Shown here: one piece after another, positions 21,900 through 32,467 of the stretch
Position numbering within the stretch: the stretch's first letter is position 1
How the letters are laid out: each line of letters starts with the position of its first letter
Origin: Mercenaria mercenaria
Lineage: Eukaryota; Mollusca; Bivalvia; Venerida; Veneridae
Assembly: GCF_021730395.1 (NCBI RefSeq)
Contig: NW_026461017.1
Location: 1-64,000, forward strand
Direction: 5' to 3'
DNA: 64,000 nt
Translations under genes and position numbers: made by a program
Notes under the pieces: model-generated
Database searches by the model: none
What the model was told of the DNA's origin: nothing
What the model saw: the letters and a program-made list of their open reading frames with translations, nothing else

Positions 21900-23398
21900 A
21901 TAACTATATTATTATTCTACATTCCATAAAGGTAAATTAATTCCTACTCCACAAATCTTCATGGTCCACGGGGACCCCTGTTGTAAAAAATTGCCCATCA
22001 ATTAGCGACTATTACATAATCGCTGATTAGCAGCAGATAAGACGGGGTTTTTAGATTGGTTTATCGTGTAGGACACCTCTTCACAAATGTTTTATGGTCT
22101 TACTGCGAATATTGTGAAACAGTGAAGTTTTATTGTAATACAATAATTTTTAATAGCAAATGGATACTTTAGGTTAATTGTAAAATGTAAGATAGTATGT
22201 GTTTTAGACAATTATAAAATGTGTTGTTGTTTTTTTAACAAATGTATGTATAACATAAATGTGCACAAAGATGACTCAAATGAAATGTTGAACTTATATA
22301 GTAGTGGATCTAGGCATTTAAAAACACATATGACACTAGAAATTGCCAAAATTTATATATGTGTTTAATTCAGTTTAGGTTGTATTGTCCAGCTGTTCGA
22401 AACTATTCTGAAACAAACTGCTTAACCGTCACCTAAATTTCTTTTATAATTTTCTACACCCATCTAAAATTTTGTGCAAAAAATGTATAAGTAAAAAAAG
22501 TACACCTATGATCAATTTGCCGATAAATAATTTAATAAATAAATATCTGTTTTATCGTTTAATCTATAAGAAGTTATATATGGCAGAACATCTCTACTTT
22601 ATGTCTCAGTTGATGATTTTTATTACAGACCTACAGGGGTAATTAGCATAGCCTGTGGTGTTTATCTTGTCTCCATCCGGTGTATTCGCAAAGGTCCATA
22701 AAACATCACGCGTAAAACACTTACAGTCAATATGCAGTAATTGTCAAAATCGAAATTTTCAGGGCGATAAATTTAAAAAAAAACAAAACAAACTCGAGAA
22801 CATAATTTTACAACATTACGTTTCACAGCAAAAATGGGAATGGCTTTCAAAAGGGATTTGAAAGAAAAGGAATCGTTTTGTGTGATGTTTTATGTATATC
22901 CTTTACCACTGAAAAGTGGCATTTTTTATTTTTATATTTTCGGTCCATGCATTCAACGAAACTTATAACTTCACTCAGCATATACAGGACAGAAAATCAA
23001 CATTACATACGCATGATAAACAAGTATTTTTACTGTAAAATCGTACATTTTACTTACTGTTTAATATAATATAATTATTTATAACTCATGGAACAATGTC
23101 GGTATCTAGCAAAGTTCGTAAAATACAATTAATTACAGTAGCTAATAGATGTGTTATATTCTGCTTTAATTGGCATACTTATTTTTTTCTGTCTAACCAA
23201 GATGTGTTGCTCAAAAATGTAGAGCCGAGTTTACCTATAAATGCCAAACAGCAGGTTTATCGATATTTTAGTGTAAAGGGAAACAACTACAACGGCGCAC
23301 AAGGCAAAAAATCAATACCGACAAGAGTTCCGGTTCTCGTATATTTCACGCTCAAAGTTGGGGATGGAATGACGGATATGATAACAATAACGAAATAT
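21900..23398. other. Noncoding interior of the foldback-like element
   Basis: This is AT-rich sequence with no recognised gene. Short frames at 22655-22861, 22878-23069 and 23096-23494 show no domain; the last runs into the repeat at 23399. The bases just before 23399 (ATAACAATAACGAAATATAG) belong to the right-arm subrepeat. Confidence 0.45.
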
Positions 23399-23670
23399 AG
23401 CCCCATGTGGTCCTGGGACGATCTGTGTATGAAAAGAATTGGAACCACTGCCTTACCCTTGCATGATCGTAAGAGGCGGTTAATAGGGTCTTAACACTTG
23501 GTTTTGCAGTAACTCTGTGATTCCAGCAGGTATGCAAATTTTGATTCCATACCTCATGTTTTTATTTCGATGTAAATGAGATGTGGAACCAAAATTTGTA
23601 GTCCTGTTTGGCGCCATATAACCTATACTGTGTTGGTGCGCCGTAAAACCCAAATAAATAGATAAATAAA
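23399..23670 (+). repeat. Interspersed repeat with AAATAAATA tail (copy 2), inserted in the right arm
   Basis: It matches 13638-13894 in the opposite orientation. It starts at CCCCATGTGGT and ends GGTGCGCCGTAAAACCC with a short AAATAAATAGATAAATAAATAG tail split over two repeats. Right-arm subrepeat sequence lies on both sides (AACGAAATATAG before, AATAGAATAACAATAATG after), so it inserted after the foldback arms formed. Confidence 0.8.
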
Positions 23671-24127
23671 TAGAATAACAATAATGACTTTTACCATAAG
23701 AATGTCGAACATACAATAAGAATAACGACATATACTATAACAGTGGTAAGACTTAGAATATGAATGACACGACATTGAATAACAATATCAGAAATACAAT
23801 AACAATAACGAAATATAGAAATACAATAATGACCTTTACCATAAGAATATCAAGCATACAATAAGAATAACGACAAAAACAATAACAATGGTAAGACTTA
23901 GAATATAAATGACACGACATTGAATAACAATATCAAAAATACAACAACAATAACGAAATATAGAACATCAATAATGACTTTAACCATAAGAATATCGAAC
24001 ATGCAATACGAATAACGACATATACAATAACAATAGGAAATTTTAGAATATGAATGACACGACAATAACAAACATACAATAATAATAACATAATTATATA
24101 AATAATTTAGCAACGTTTGACATGCCA
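23671..24127 (-). repeat. Right arm of foldback-like element
   Basis: This is the reverse complement of the left arm, with units of about 143-146 bp. It ends at GACATGCCA. Confidence 0.8.
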
Positions 24128-24214
24128 TACTTTATCTTATTGTGCTAATATTATATCTTATTATGCAGTGATCTGATAAATTGGTAGAGTTTAGAAAGGA
24201 GAGGCTAATAACTT

Positions 24215-24296
24215 GACGAGGTGGCCGAGTGGTTAAGGCGATGGACTGCTAATCCATTGGGCTCTGCCCGCGTGGGTTCGAATCCCATCCTCGTCG
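24215..24296 (+). tRNA. tRNA-Ser (anticodon GCT), intact
   Basis: The gene is identical to those at 1977, 7729 and 17518. It has the second flank type (GCAGTGATCTGATAAATTGG upstream), and a TTTT run follows at 24304-24307. Removing the foldback-like insert would bring it about 790 bp downstream of the gene at 17518, as expected for a two-gene unit. Confidence 0.97.
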
Positions 24297-24717
24297 AACA
24301 ACTGTTTTAATAGTTTGTCGAACTTGAAAGAACTACAGCTGAAACAATGACGACAATTTACCCTCTATATATCGTAAAATTGCCCCACTTTATTTCACTG
24401 TTGCGTTTCTTTTGTTTACAAATTTACGTGGAATTAAAAATATACGTGGAATTATATATAATTTCAACGTGATTACAAAAAAAATTGTTATACAAAGTTA
24501 ATGCGTCATTCATCTTAAATTATTTTATAATATATGAAAGATTAATGTTCATCTATTTTCTACTTTAAATTAATGTAAAGCATATAATGCTTTTTCATTG
24601 TTTAATTTGATGTACTTTGTTCTTGGACTTATATCAGTGTTGCTTAGAGCAGTCAGCTGTTTAGATAAAAAATTAAGTGACTTTGCTTGAGGGGATCGAT
24701 ATCATTAACTTAGTTTT

Positions 24718-25583
24718 GCATTTATAAGGAAGGCGAACAATAGTTTTAATGCAAGCAGGATTGAAAAGTTACGGAAATTAAAATACGCTGACCCAAAACG
24801 ATATTGGCAGATTATAAATGGAAAAACCGCTAACAAGATAACACAGTCCCTCTTCATGAATTTTATAATTATTTCAAAAATTTGAATGAAAATATGGCCG
24901 AAGACGGTGAAAGTAATGAAGACGAAAATCACGTGAATATAAATGATACAATAAATGAGGAAATCAATGGTATAATAACCGAAAAAGAAATTTTAGATGC
25001 TGTAAAATCTCTCAAAAGAAATAAGTCCCCAGGGGTAGATGAAATTTTAAATGAACAAATTAAATACTCTATTGGTCCGGTGTTAAATATTTACAAGAAA
25101 TTGTTTAATATTGTTTTAGATAAAGGGGTTATTCCAGAAAGCTGGACTCTAGGCCATATAAAAGCAATATATAAGAATAAGGGAAATCCAAAATTACCTG
25201 AAAATTATCGCCCAATATCACTTTTGAGTTGTCTCGGAAAACTTTTTACATGTATAATTAATCATAGACTAAAGAAATTTGCAGATAGTTCGAACTTGAT
25301 ACATGAAACGCAATCAGGCTTTCGCAAGAAATATTCAACCATTGATAACATTTTTATCCTTAAAGGACTAATTGATATCGTACAGTCAAACAGGAAAAAA
25401 TTGTTTTGTTGTTTCGTTGATTTCAAACAAGCTTTTGATTCTGTGTGGAGAGTCGGACTCTGGCAAACATTGAGACAAGAGAACATAAATGGGAAATGTT
25501 TTGATGTTATACAAAGTCTTTATAATAACACCAAGTCAACAGTAATAAAGCATGATTCTACATGTACAGTGTTAGAACCATAA
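24718..25583 (+). pseudogene. LINE fragment: pre-RT and reverse transcriptase fingers/palm
   Basis: Upstream pieces read LRKLKYADPKRYWQIING, a conserved linker between endonuclease and RT. The open frame (24882-25583) has EILDAVKSLKRNKSPGVDEI, ENYRPISLLSCLGKLFTCII, ETQSGFRKKYSTIDNIF and FCCFVDFKQAFDSVW (motif A). It breaks off before motif B, so the catalytic YADD box is absent. The frame shifts once or more between 24718 and 24882. It is a dead LINE piece cut at both ends, related to but not the same copy as the LINE at 8810-15293. The region from 25584 to 25800 has no recognisable content. Confidence 0.85.
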
Positions 25584-25860
25584 AAGGATGTAATCAAAAA
25601 CAGTTGAATCAAGAAAACTTTCCATCATGTTAATTAGTGTTTTGACGAACTATCCGTTGTCAAATATTAATAGAAAACAATTATTAGAAATAGGATTTAG
25701 CAAGAAATCAATTTGTTTTATGATAATGATGAAAAATGTGGCAGCCACACTATTATAAAAGGCATTATGAGCCTTTAACGATGAAGTCAAATAAAGCTTT
25801 TAAACCTTATACTTGCAAATATTCTGTGTTACTTGTATATATTGACAATGAACATAAATA

Positions 25861-25942
25861 GACGAGGTGGCCGAGTAGTTAAGGCGAAGGACTGCTAATC
25901 CATTGGGCTCTGCCCGCGTGGGTTCGAATCCCATCCTCGTCG
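25861..25942 (+). tRNA. tRNA-Ser (anticodon GCT) with two substitutions
   Basis: Compared with the intact genes, position 17 is A instead of G (A box TGGCCGAGTAG) and position 28 is A instead of T, which breaks one pair of the anticodon stem. The acceptor stem, anticodon GCT, variable arm and B box are unchanged. A TTTT run follows at 25951-25954. It may be weakly expressed or on the way to a pseudogene. It lies just downstream of a LINE fragment and its flanks have diverged most from the other units. Confidence 0.8.
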
Positions 25943-26213
25943 AACGATTATTTTACCGAATGTTTCCCTCAAACATAAAATAATAACAATTCAAACTTAT
26001 ATTAAAATATCCAATGTTCATCTTTCAGTAAAATATTTTATCTTTAGATATTATGTGTTTTAACTTAACCAAATATATAAATGAGTTCTGTATGTAGAGC
26101 TATATATCACGCAATAACAGTTCTTCCAGTTTTTTTAGCGCTGGTACACATTTATACTATGTTTATCTATACATGTCTACATTGTGTACTACCTATTGTT
26201 CAATGTAATCAAT

Positions 26214-26508
26214 CTACAATAAATGATTTTGTGAAAAGTCATAAATGCTCTGCATTGGACCTATTCTTCTTGAGCTCACTTTCATCCGTAATTTAATTCT
26301 GTCCATCGAGATGTATATCAGGCCACCTTTTTTGAATCCTTGGAACAAAGAACCTTTGAAAGTAGGATTATCTGCAGATTTCAATCCTATAATAATTGCA
26401 TACCCAAAAGCCATATTAAAGAATGATTGTCTTGAATATCCATAACCAGTGTTTGGCGCCATATAACCTATACTGTGTTGGTGCACCGTAAAACCCAAAT
26501 AAATAAAT
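26214..26508 (+). repeat. Interspersed repeat sharing the GCGCCGTAAAACCC-type tail
   Basis: The last 58 bases (GTTTGGCGCCATATAACC to AAATAAATAAATGG) match the tails of the repeats at 13638-13894 and 23399-23670. The upstream 230 bases are unrelated to those repeats. A minus-strand frame of 94 codons covers the whole element and is not homologous to anything I know. Confidence 0.55.
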
Positions 26509-27060
26509 GGACATGCATGCCATATGGTCTATCAAGCATTTCTAAGAATAGGGGGTAAGGTCCATGACTGGCGAGGGTGTAAACAGGTTACAAACATAAA
26601 CGTCTATCTCTTAGAGTATTATTGATAAACAAAAATCTCCAGCTGCTTTCTGTACACACAGACATGCCATCTTCGTTCACTGCCTTAAATGCAAGACCAA
26701 TTTGAGCTGGATTGTAATTTCTTCTCTTTTTCTAAGGATGGCCAATTGTTGGAAACAAAAATGAAACAAGAAAAAACAACATGTTTCATGATCTTAAATG
26801 ATCTCATATATGCAAATATGAAAATGTTTTCACAGGACCAATTTGACGGAGCTATTTCATCATAACACCGTAATTCAGACCGGAGATTTGGTTGAAATGA
26901 AGTAATATTCACTTGGGAATGATTGTTTACTGGAAATTTTAATGACAAAAAGCATACAATATTAAAAAAGTCATTGTTGTCACTTTTGATGGATTTGGCA
27001 GCTAGAGGAAAATGTTGACAGCACACCATGAAAACTTCCGGTATGCAAATGGCACGGCGT
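26509..27060. other. Unassigned stretch with one minus-strand frame
   Basis: A 114-codon minus frame (26685-27029) has no recognisable domain, signal peptide or splice context, and I do not call it a gene. Nothing else is seen. Confidence 0.3.
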
Positions 27061-27229
27061 AAATGATATTTTAAATTAGATATTTCGTATTATACCGGTT
27101 ACTGGTATACATCGGTATTAGGGTCACAGAGCATAAAACGTGTACGTGTATTGGCATTTTTACACGCCCGTGAAACTGGATGTATTATGGAAACCCTTTG
27201 CGGAGGCGGATGGGCGACGTCCACTAAAG

Positions 27230-27530
27230 TTCCCCGGTCTTTAACTTGAGCAGTTCCTGTCAAATGGTCACCAAACATGTTTGTAGGCATAACGACGCTG
27301 GCAAGTTTGATAACCAGTTTGATTGTCTCAATGGGTCTAGAGTTATGGTCATTGAATTATTACAAATTGCTAAAATTGACAGTGTCCGCTCCCTAACTTG
27401 AGTAGTTCTTATCCAATGTTCACCGAACTTTATCAGAACATGTAATGGAATATCATCTTTGCCAAGTTTGAAAACTAGCCAGACAGTCTTTGTCACTCTT
27501 TATTTATGGTCATCGAATTAGCTGAAATTG
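27230..27530. repeat. Two diverged 152-bp tandem units
   Basis: TAACTTGAG followed by AGTTCYTRTC occurs at 27242 and 27394, and ATGGTCATYGAATTA recurs with the same spacing. The period is close to those of the other satellite cores in this window. The ends of an enclosing element were not found. Confidence 0.65.
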
Positions 27531-28204
27531 AGAAAAAGGACAAATTATCTGCTCTGTAAGTACAGTTTTTCGAAAGTCAAAATAATTTACGAAGACGGGC
27601 GTATTTTGGGACAGTTTGCTACTACTGTTTATGTTAAAACAATAAAATGTGTAACTATTTAAATGACGGGGGTTTCTCTGCCTTTACATACTGATAATAA
27701 GGCTACACGACAATAGGTTTGTCGATTATTGAACTTGTCCAAGATCTTGCAATGAATGTGTTTAATCAGAGTTGTTATATTTCGATCTCTTCAGATCGTT
27801 CAACACGACATTTATGTTGTATTTGTGTACTGTTTAATGTTTTAGCTTGATAATTTCGGCCTGGGTTCCAATACTCTGCTTTAAAAGCTTTGGACATTGC
27901 TTAATCACTCCTTGGATATGGTGTCTGCTTCTTAATTTTTAATCTTTTGGCAGTTACTGTGATATGCAGTCTCCATAACCACATATCCCTTCTCTAAAAT
28001 TCCAGTTTACTTAGTTCTGCCCATTGTTTTCTTGTTTAGGGCACAGCCATTTTTTTATCTGGGGACCGTACGCCGCTTTTCATGGAATTGCACTTTGTAC
28101 ATCATTTAGGGTTCCATGTGCACCGCCCTATGAATACATCTGCGAATGTCTCTAAATTACAATCTGGTACTTACAACATATGTAAATATCGAGTTCTTCT
28201 CAAC

Positions 28205-28290
28205 CCGGGGCTAGAGGGCGTGGACGATAGCTTGCACTTCCGCTACCGTCCATGAACAGGCTCAATCCAACCGAGCCTGCAGCATTTTCG
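28205..28290. repeat. Two adjacent hairpins
   Basis: GGACGATAGC (28222-28231) pairs with GCTACCGTCC (28242-28251), with one mismatch. CAGGCTC (28257-28263) pairs perfectly with GAGCCTG (28273-28279). Six bases or fewer separate the two hairpins. This GC-rich patch in AT-rich DNA is probably the end of an interspersed element, family unknown. Confidence 0.6.
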
Positions 28291-28439
28291 TTTATATCGT
28301 TTTGGTCTACCTGTGGTTTTCCACTTTTTAATTTTATGAAACTGTCAGGAAGATTTCTAAAAAATGTTGCCCTTAAATTGTTAACAATGAACATTTTGAC
28401 TAGTTTAAGGATTATTTGAAAAAATCTTGCCAATTATCA

Positions 28440-29537
28440 AAACTGAGATCTTGTAGCTATATATTTTTCATAGATTGCTGAGTAAATGATATATGTAATG
28501 TGTTGACAGTAAAACTTTGGACTGACGAAGGACGGAGGATTGTCATAATGTAAAAATGTACAAAGTTAAAGAAAAAAATAGACAAAGGCAGAGCACGCGT
28601 GTACTTCTCATTGACAAAAAAGACCGTTGACAATTTGGTTGTGCCTTTTATTCAACAGTTTGTATAATACCGTGAAAGCAAAAATTACGAAATAGTTCTT
28701 TTATTAAATGACAATACAATTGATGCTTTTGACAGCATTATTACCCGACAGCAGTTAACTGTAATAACTGTACTATCTCTGGGAGTCAGTGCCAGACCAA
28801 TTACGAAATGGGACATCCATACTCTTATGTAGCGCTTTCCGTCTGCATCAGTTTCTTCAAGGCGAACCTCCGCAGACAATTTATGACGTCAAATTGTTTG
28901 ACGACCTCGGCGTCCACCGGTAAAACTTTGCATATTGTTGTCATATATCAATTTCCCAGTCTATACTATATATAGGTAGCACATGGAAAGTCATTTTCAA
29001 TATTACGCCACAGCTTTCTTTCATTTCATAATTTTCCATTATAGTGTAAAACAGACAATAACATGACAAAATGATATTGATGATAATGATATTATTCTAA
29101 GCTGATTACAATTGTACATGCCAGTAAAACATTCCGGGAAATCGTCGAATTTGACTTGCAAACACGTTTTCCTAAATTCACAATGTAACGCAAAATGCTG
29201 CATCGGATCATTTACAAATAAAATTTATTTTTACTGAAAGAAATATTTTAAATTCCGCACATAATTTACTCATTACTTTTGAAAGATCCATTAATTTTAG
29301 TGTTTAAACTAATTAGATTATTTTAAATCGGGAATTTTATCAAGCTGAATATATTCAACCCCAGTCATAGCAAATTTTGTGACTTGTCATACTACATTTT
29401 CAAATATACTCATTTTGTTCCATCTGTGCTTTGTACATTTTTCCCAATGAAAATCTGCTTCTATTATTGAATATGTATCACTATAATCACAAGTATCATG
29501 AATGACGCTATTGTTTTCTTATTATAAATTATTAGGT
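28440..29537. other. AT-rich noncoding stretch
   Basis: A minus-strand frame at 28685-28879 (containing GKRYIRVWMSHFVIGLAL) starts just after a stop and has no family I recognise. Otherwise I see nothing. Confidence 0.35.
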
Positions 29538-29722
29538 AATAGTCATTAGACTGCTGGCGGCAAGTGATTTTGCCTTTGCGACCAGTGCAGGCTGATCTTG
29601 GTCTCCACTGTTAACTATTCAGTCGGTAAATTTTCATGAACATCTTTATGATTAATATGTGGTATTGCCCAAACTAAACTAATGAACCAGTCCATTTTAG
29701 AAATTTAGTAGGCTAAAGTTTA
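29538..29722. mobile_element. Short MITE-like repeat abutting the C1q stop codon
   Basis: The sequence CGGCAAGTGATTTTGCC, ACCAGTGCAGGCTGATC, GGTCTCCACTGTTAACTATT, TCAGTCGGTAAATTTTCATG and GTGGTATTGCCCAAA is one I recognise as a frequent short repeat in bivalve DNA. It ends at TTTAAGG, so the TAA stop of the C1q frame lies in its last bases. Its exact ends and target duplication are not resolved. Confidence 0.5.
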
Positions 29723-30129
29723 AGGATTAGCACTGACTAGACAGCTACTAAATGAAGAGGTGAAAAGGCTGGTGTCAGTGCTCTTGATACAGTAGACAAA
29801 TACGCGATCCCCTTTTACCAAATGCATTGTAGCTGCCGCTGTTGCTGATGCGCTTCCGTCTATTGCTCGCGCACCGTTTATTCTAGTAGTAATAAAATAC
29901 ATATAGGCGGAAACAATACGATTCTTCCGAATGCCACAAGCAATATGATTGACATCGTCTCCCATTTCAATGACAGTCGCTGTAAACGAATAAAGTCCAG
30001 GAAACGGGCACGTAAAAACGCCTGAAGTGTTGTCATATGCAGATCTTTTGTTCAGGTGTACTTTAGTAAAACGTAATTTTCCATTACTCCGTTTCTCCGC
30101 ACGTCTTGCCAAGAAAGCCGCTCTTTTTC
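29720..30129 (-). CDS. C1q-domain exon (terminal exon of a C1qDC gene)
   Basis: The exon encodes a C1q globular domain of about 135 residues: AAFLARRAEKRSNGKLRF, then VHLNKRSAYDNTSGVFTCPF, PGLYSFTATV, and near the end LVKGDRVFVYC and SLFTSSFSSCLV. The spacing of AF, YD..TG.F..P..GLY and GD.V is that of the family, which in bivalves serves as secreted or cytosolic lectin-like immune recognition proteins. The 5' edge is a minus-strand acceptor, TTATTTATACAG, ending at 30130. The reading phase (codon completed as G|GA) agrees with the donor at 31449. No internal stop is present. The stop codon sits at the edge of a short repeat, so the 3' UTR lies in repeat DNA. Confidence 0.88.
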
Positions 30130-31448
30130 CTGTATAAATAAAGATAATCAGTTATGAGGATTATATATATTTATATAAGTTGACATATTAAAGCTATGTT
30201 AGTATGATAATATGTTTGTTAATATTAATGCTGAGATGCCGTTGTTTTTTTAATGACATAAAGTATATTTTGATCCTGTCCTTTACAGCAAATCTCGAGT
30301 AAGGCATAACTGGTAAAGATCTCTGTAATAAATACGTGCTATTATGGAGATGGCAGAGGTTTATCAAAATGTATTTGGACATAAACTGTCTGACGAACAC
30401 ACAGACACCACCACGCACCCACATATATTTGTAGAGAGTTTATACGAACTGATCACCACCACAGTATACCACAGACCATTTACGACAAGGCGTCTAGCAG
30501 TTCATACGAGCCTGTACATTCCACAACAAGTTGATTAACCCACAATACGTTTGGTTTCGATGCTGTTTTGTGTACACACCTAAATTGTACAATGCGTTTG
30601 TACTGATTCAACATTCACATATATTATAAAATCTCTCTTATCATGTCTCACAAACCAGCAGTGATATTTTAATCTTTTTAACCGTTTGGGACCAGAGAAG
30701 CTTTATTTCCTCTCTCTGAAAGTTAACTGGATCTCAAAGGACACACTGAATTTATAGAGATAGTTTTTCTTTAAGGGGTATAATTAAATTCCCATACATG
30801 AGATTATACGTTCGCATTACAAATTATTATATAAGTAGAGGAGGGAAGTTATACAAACGTATCACCACCATAATATATCAGAACAATTACGACAAAGCGC
30901 CTAGCAATACAAACGAGCCTGTACATTCCACAACAAAACGAGTAACCCAATAAGATTAATTTCAATGTTTCTTTATATACACACCCAAATTGTGTTATAT
31001 AAAGTGTCATCATTTACTGTCTTCATTTATGTATGAGTTTTCACGAATTATTCCTAATATTGCAAGAACAATATATATGAAGTAAACTCTACTTGACATC
31101 ATCACCGGAACAAACGTTCGCTTTTCAAACAGCTACAATAAATGTCGATCAACTTTCATTTAGATACCAGTACTTTGTTATTAAGAACAAGGAAAATATT
31201 AAGCAAGCTTAACCATTGAAATGAAAGTCAATAAAATGTAAGTAATAAAATACGGATGGTCAATTTCCCAAGTGTATTTGTTGCACAGTGTTTAAAATTT
31301 TCAGAAGCCTATACCTTTTAAACACAATCAATGTAGTTAACAACAGAGTCTGACCCACTTTCAAGTCCTGATAATACATACTCTTAAATTAAACATTTTT
31401 GGCGGCGTCATTCCCTATAAAAATAAAATACACTCAAAGCGTCTTTAC
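30130..31448 (-). other. Intron of the C1q-domain gene
   Basis: It is bounded by GTAAAG (donor side, 31448) and CAG (acceptor side, 30130). The content is AT-rich. A short duplication is seen: CACCACAGTATACCACAGACC (from 30456; split here only by spelling) and a weaker copy near 30864, each followed by TACGACAA and later CCTGTACATTCCACAACAA. These copies are about 410 bases apart. Confidence 0.6.
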
Positions 31449-31764
31449 CTTGTCTTGTTCCAACTTTTACAATTCTTGTTTTCAGCTTTTGAATGACATC
31501 ATTAGCTTCATTCAAAGATTCTATGGGATTTCCCGATTCTTTATCCGTTGCCTCTGGAGGCTTTTCTAGATTTCGCTCATTTTTATCGACACACGTTTTG
31601 ATTTCTTGCTTAAGATATGAAAATGTCTTATTCATATCGTTGAAGTATTCCTTCAGCGTAAAACTTACAGTTTCTTCAGTCTGTTTTATAACTGTTTCAA
31701 GTGAGGAAATTTGCAATTCTACAGAAGCATTTATTGTTGACATTTGCGATTTCACATAATTTGT
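31449..31764 (-). CDS. Coiled-coil part of the C1q gene, intact segment
   Basis: The minus frame carries about 105 open residues with heptad character: ASVELQISSLETVIKQTEET, FNDMNKTFSYLKQEIKTCVD, SLNEANDVIQKLKTRIVKVG. It ends at the donor AAG|GTAAAG and joins the C1q exon in phase. Coiled coils before C1q domains drive trimer formation. Upstream the same gene is broken, so this is either the last usable part of a pseudogene or the first exon of a shorter cytosolic protein. Confidence 0.65.
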
Positions 31765-32242
31765 GAAAATGTTGAACTTGTCATCATTTACTAGATTCTA
31801 TATTCAGTTGCTGAATTGTTCCATTACTTTCAGTCAAAAATTTAGTGTGATGGTCCAATTCTTGATCCGTTTCACTTCGGAGTGTTTGTAGGTTTCGCTC
31901 ATTTTCATTGACACACGTGTTGATTTACTGCTTAAAATATAAAAATGTCTCGTTCAAATCGTTGGAGTAATCATTCAGATTAACACTTACATTTTCTTCA
32001 TTCAGTTTCAAAAGTTTTTCGAAACAGGTAGTATGCTATTTTACCACACTATTTATCACCGACATTTGCAGTTTTACCTAATTTTTGAAAATGATGAATT
32101 TGTTGTGCAATGATTGTTTAACTGCTGATAATATATTGCGAACCGCATCAGACTGTATCATAACTACCTCTTGACTAATATTAATAGATGATTCCAATTC
32201 CTTCATAGCTTTCTGTTTAGTTTCAGTTGCAGAAGTTTTACT

Positions 32243-32467
32243 TCAGAGAGCTTTTTCATTGTTCAAAGTACTTTTTTCTAGTTTGTCCATCAGGTTGTTC
32301 AGATTTTGAATCGCATTTTCAATACACGTTCCTCTTTTAGCCTGGTTTTCTATCTTTTTGACGCTTTCTTCTAAATTTGTTATCCTGTCAGTCTGATTAT
32401 CCATCTTTGTAACTGCCTCTTCTAACTTAATCCTTAGCAGTCTATTTTTAAGTAAAACGTCATCCAT
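32243..32467 (-). CDS. Coiled-coil part of the C1q gene, N-terminal segment
   Basis: The frame of 74 residues from MDDVLLKNRLLRIKLEEAVT includes RITNLEESVKKIENQAKRG and NAIQNLNNLMDKLEKS, clear coiled-coil heptads. It ends at TGA 32243-32245, after which homologous sequence continues in the same frame. The true start is probably the signal peptide at 32564, in a frame offset by one base. Confidence 0.6.
   Translation of the reverse strand: MDDVLLKNRLLRIKLEEAVTKMDNQTDRITNLEESVKKIENQAKRGTCIENAIQNLNNLMDKLEKSTLNNEKAL

Larger units (their letters stand above)
18220..24127. mobile_element. Foldback-like element with long TIRs built of about 143-bp subrepeats
   Basis: The insert interrupts a tRNA unit. 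It starts TGGCATGTCAGACGTTGCTA at 18220 and ends with the near reverse complement TAGCAACGTTTGACATGCCA at 24127. Flanks TACTTTAC and TACTTTAT suggest a target duplication of about 8 bp. Both arms (18220 to about 18690, and about 23370 to 24127 with a SINE inside) consist of TTATTG/CAATAA-rich subrepeats: GTCATTCAT recurs at 18291, 18435 and 18577, and ATGAATGACAC or its variant near 23762, 23908 and 24051. Foldback elements have such TIRs. The 4.7 kb interior has no transposase and contains two satellite-cored elements. Confidence 0.75.
1..26000. repeat. Array of tRNA-Ser-bearing units, interrupted by later insertions
   Basis: The same ordered landmarks recur: a block around CACTGTATTATAA (near 8, 1173, 3627, 6104), a block around AATAAGTAGCGAGCC (1621, 3992, and near 17092), a tRNA-Ser gene, a block around GCAGGTTAAAAACTTAGG (3075, 4816, 7441 and variants at 2405, 6395, 17980), and a block around TTCTTCAAATCAAAGCATG (978, 3444, 5168, 16418). 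Spacing between equivalent landmarks is about 2.4 kb where uninterrupted. Array sequence is clear at 1-8012, 16385-18219, 24128-24600 and around 25800-25990. The window starts inside a unit, so the array continues to the left. Copies differ by scattered substitutions and indels. Inserted elements between the blocks are listed separately. Confidence 0.85.

Noticed and set aside
26685-27029. 114-codon minus-strand frame
   Set aside because: It has no domain, no signal peptide, no splice support and no copy elsewhere in the window.
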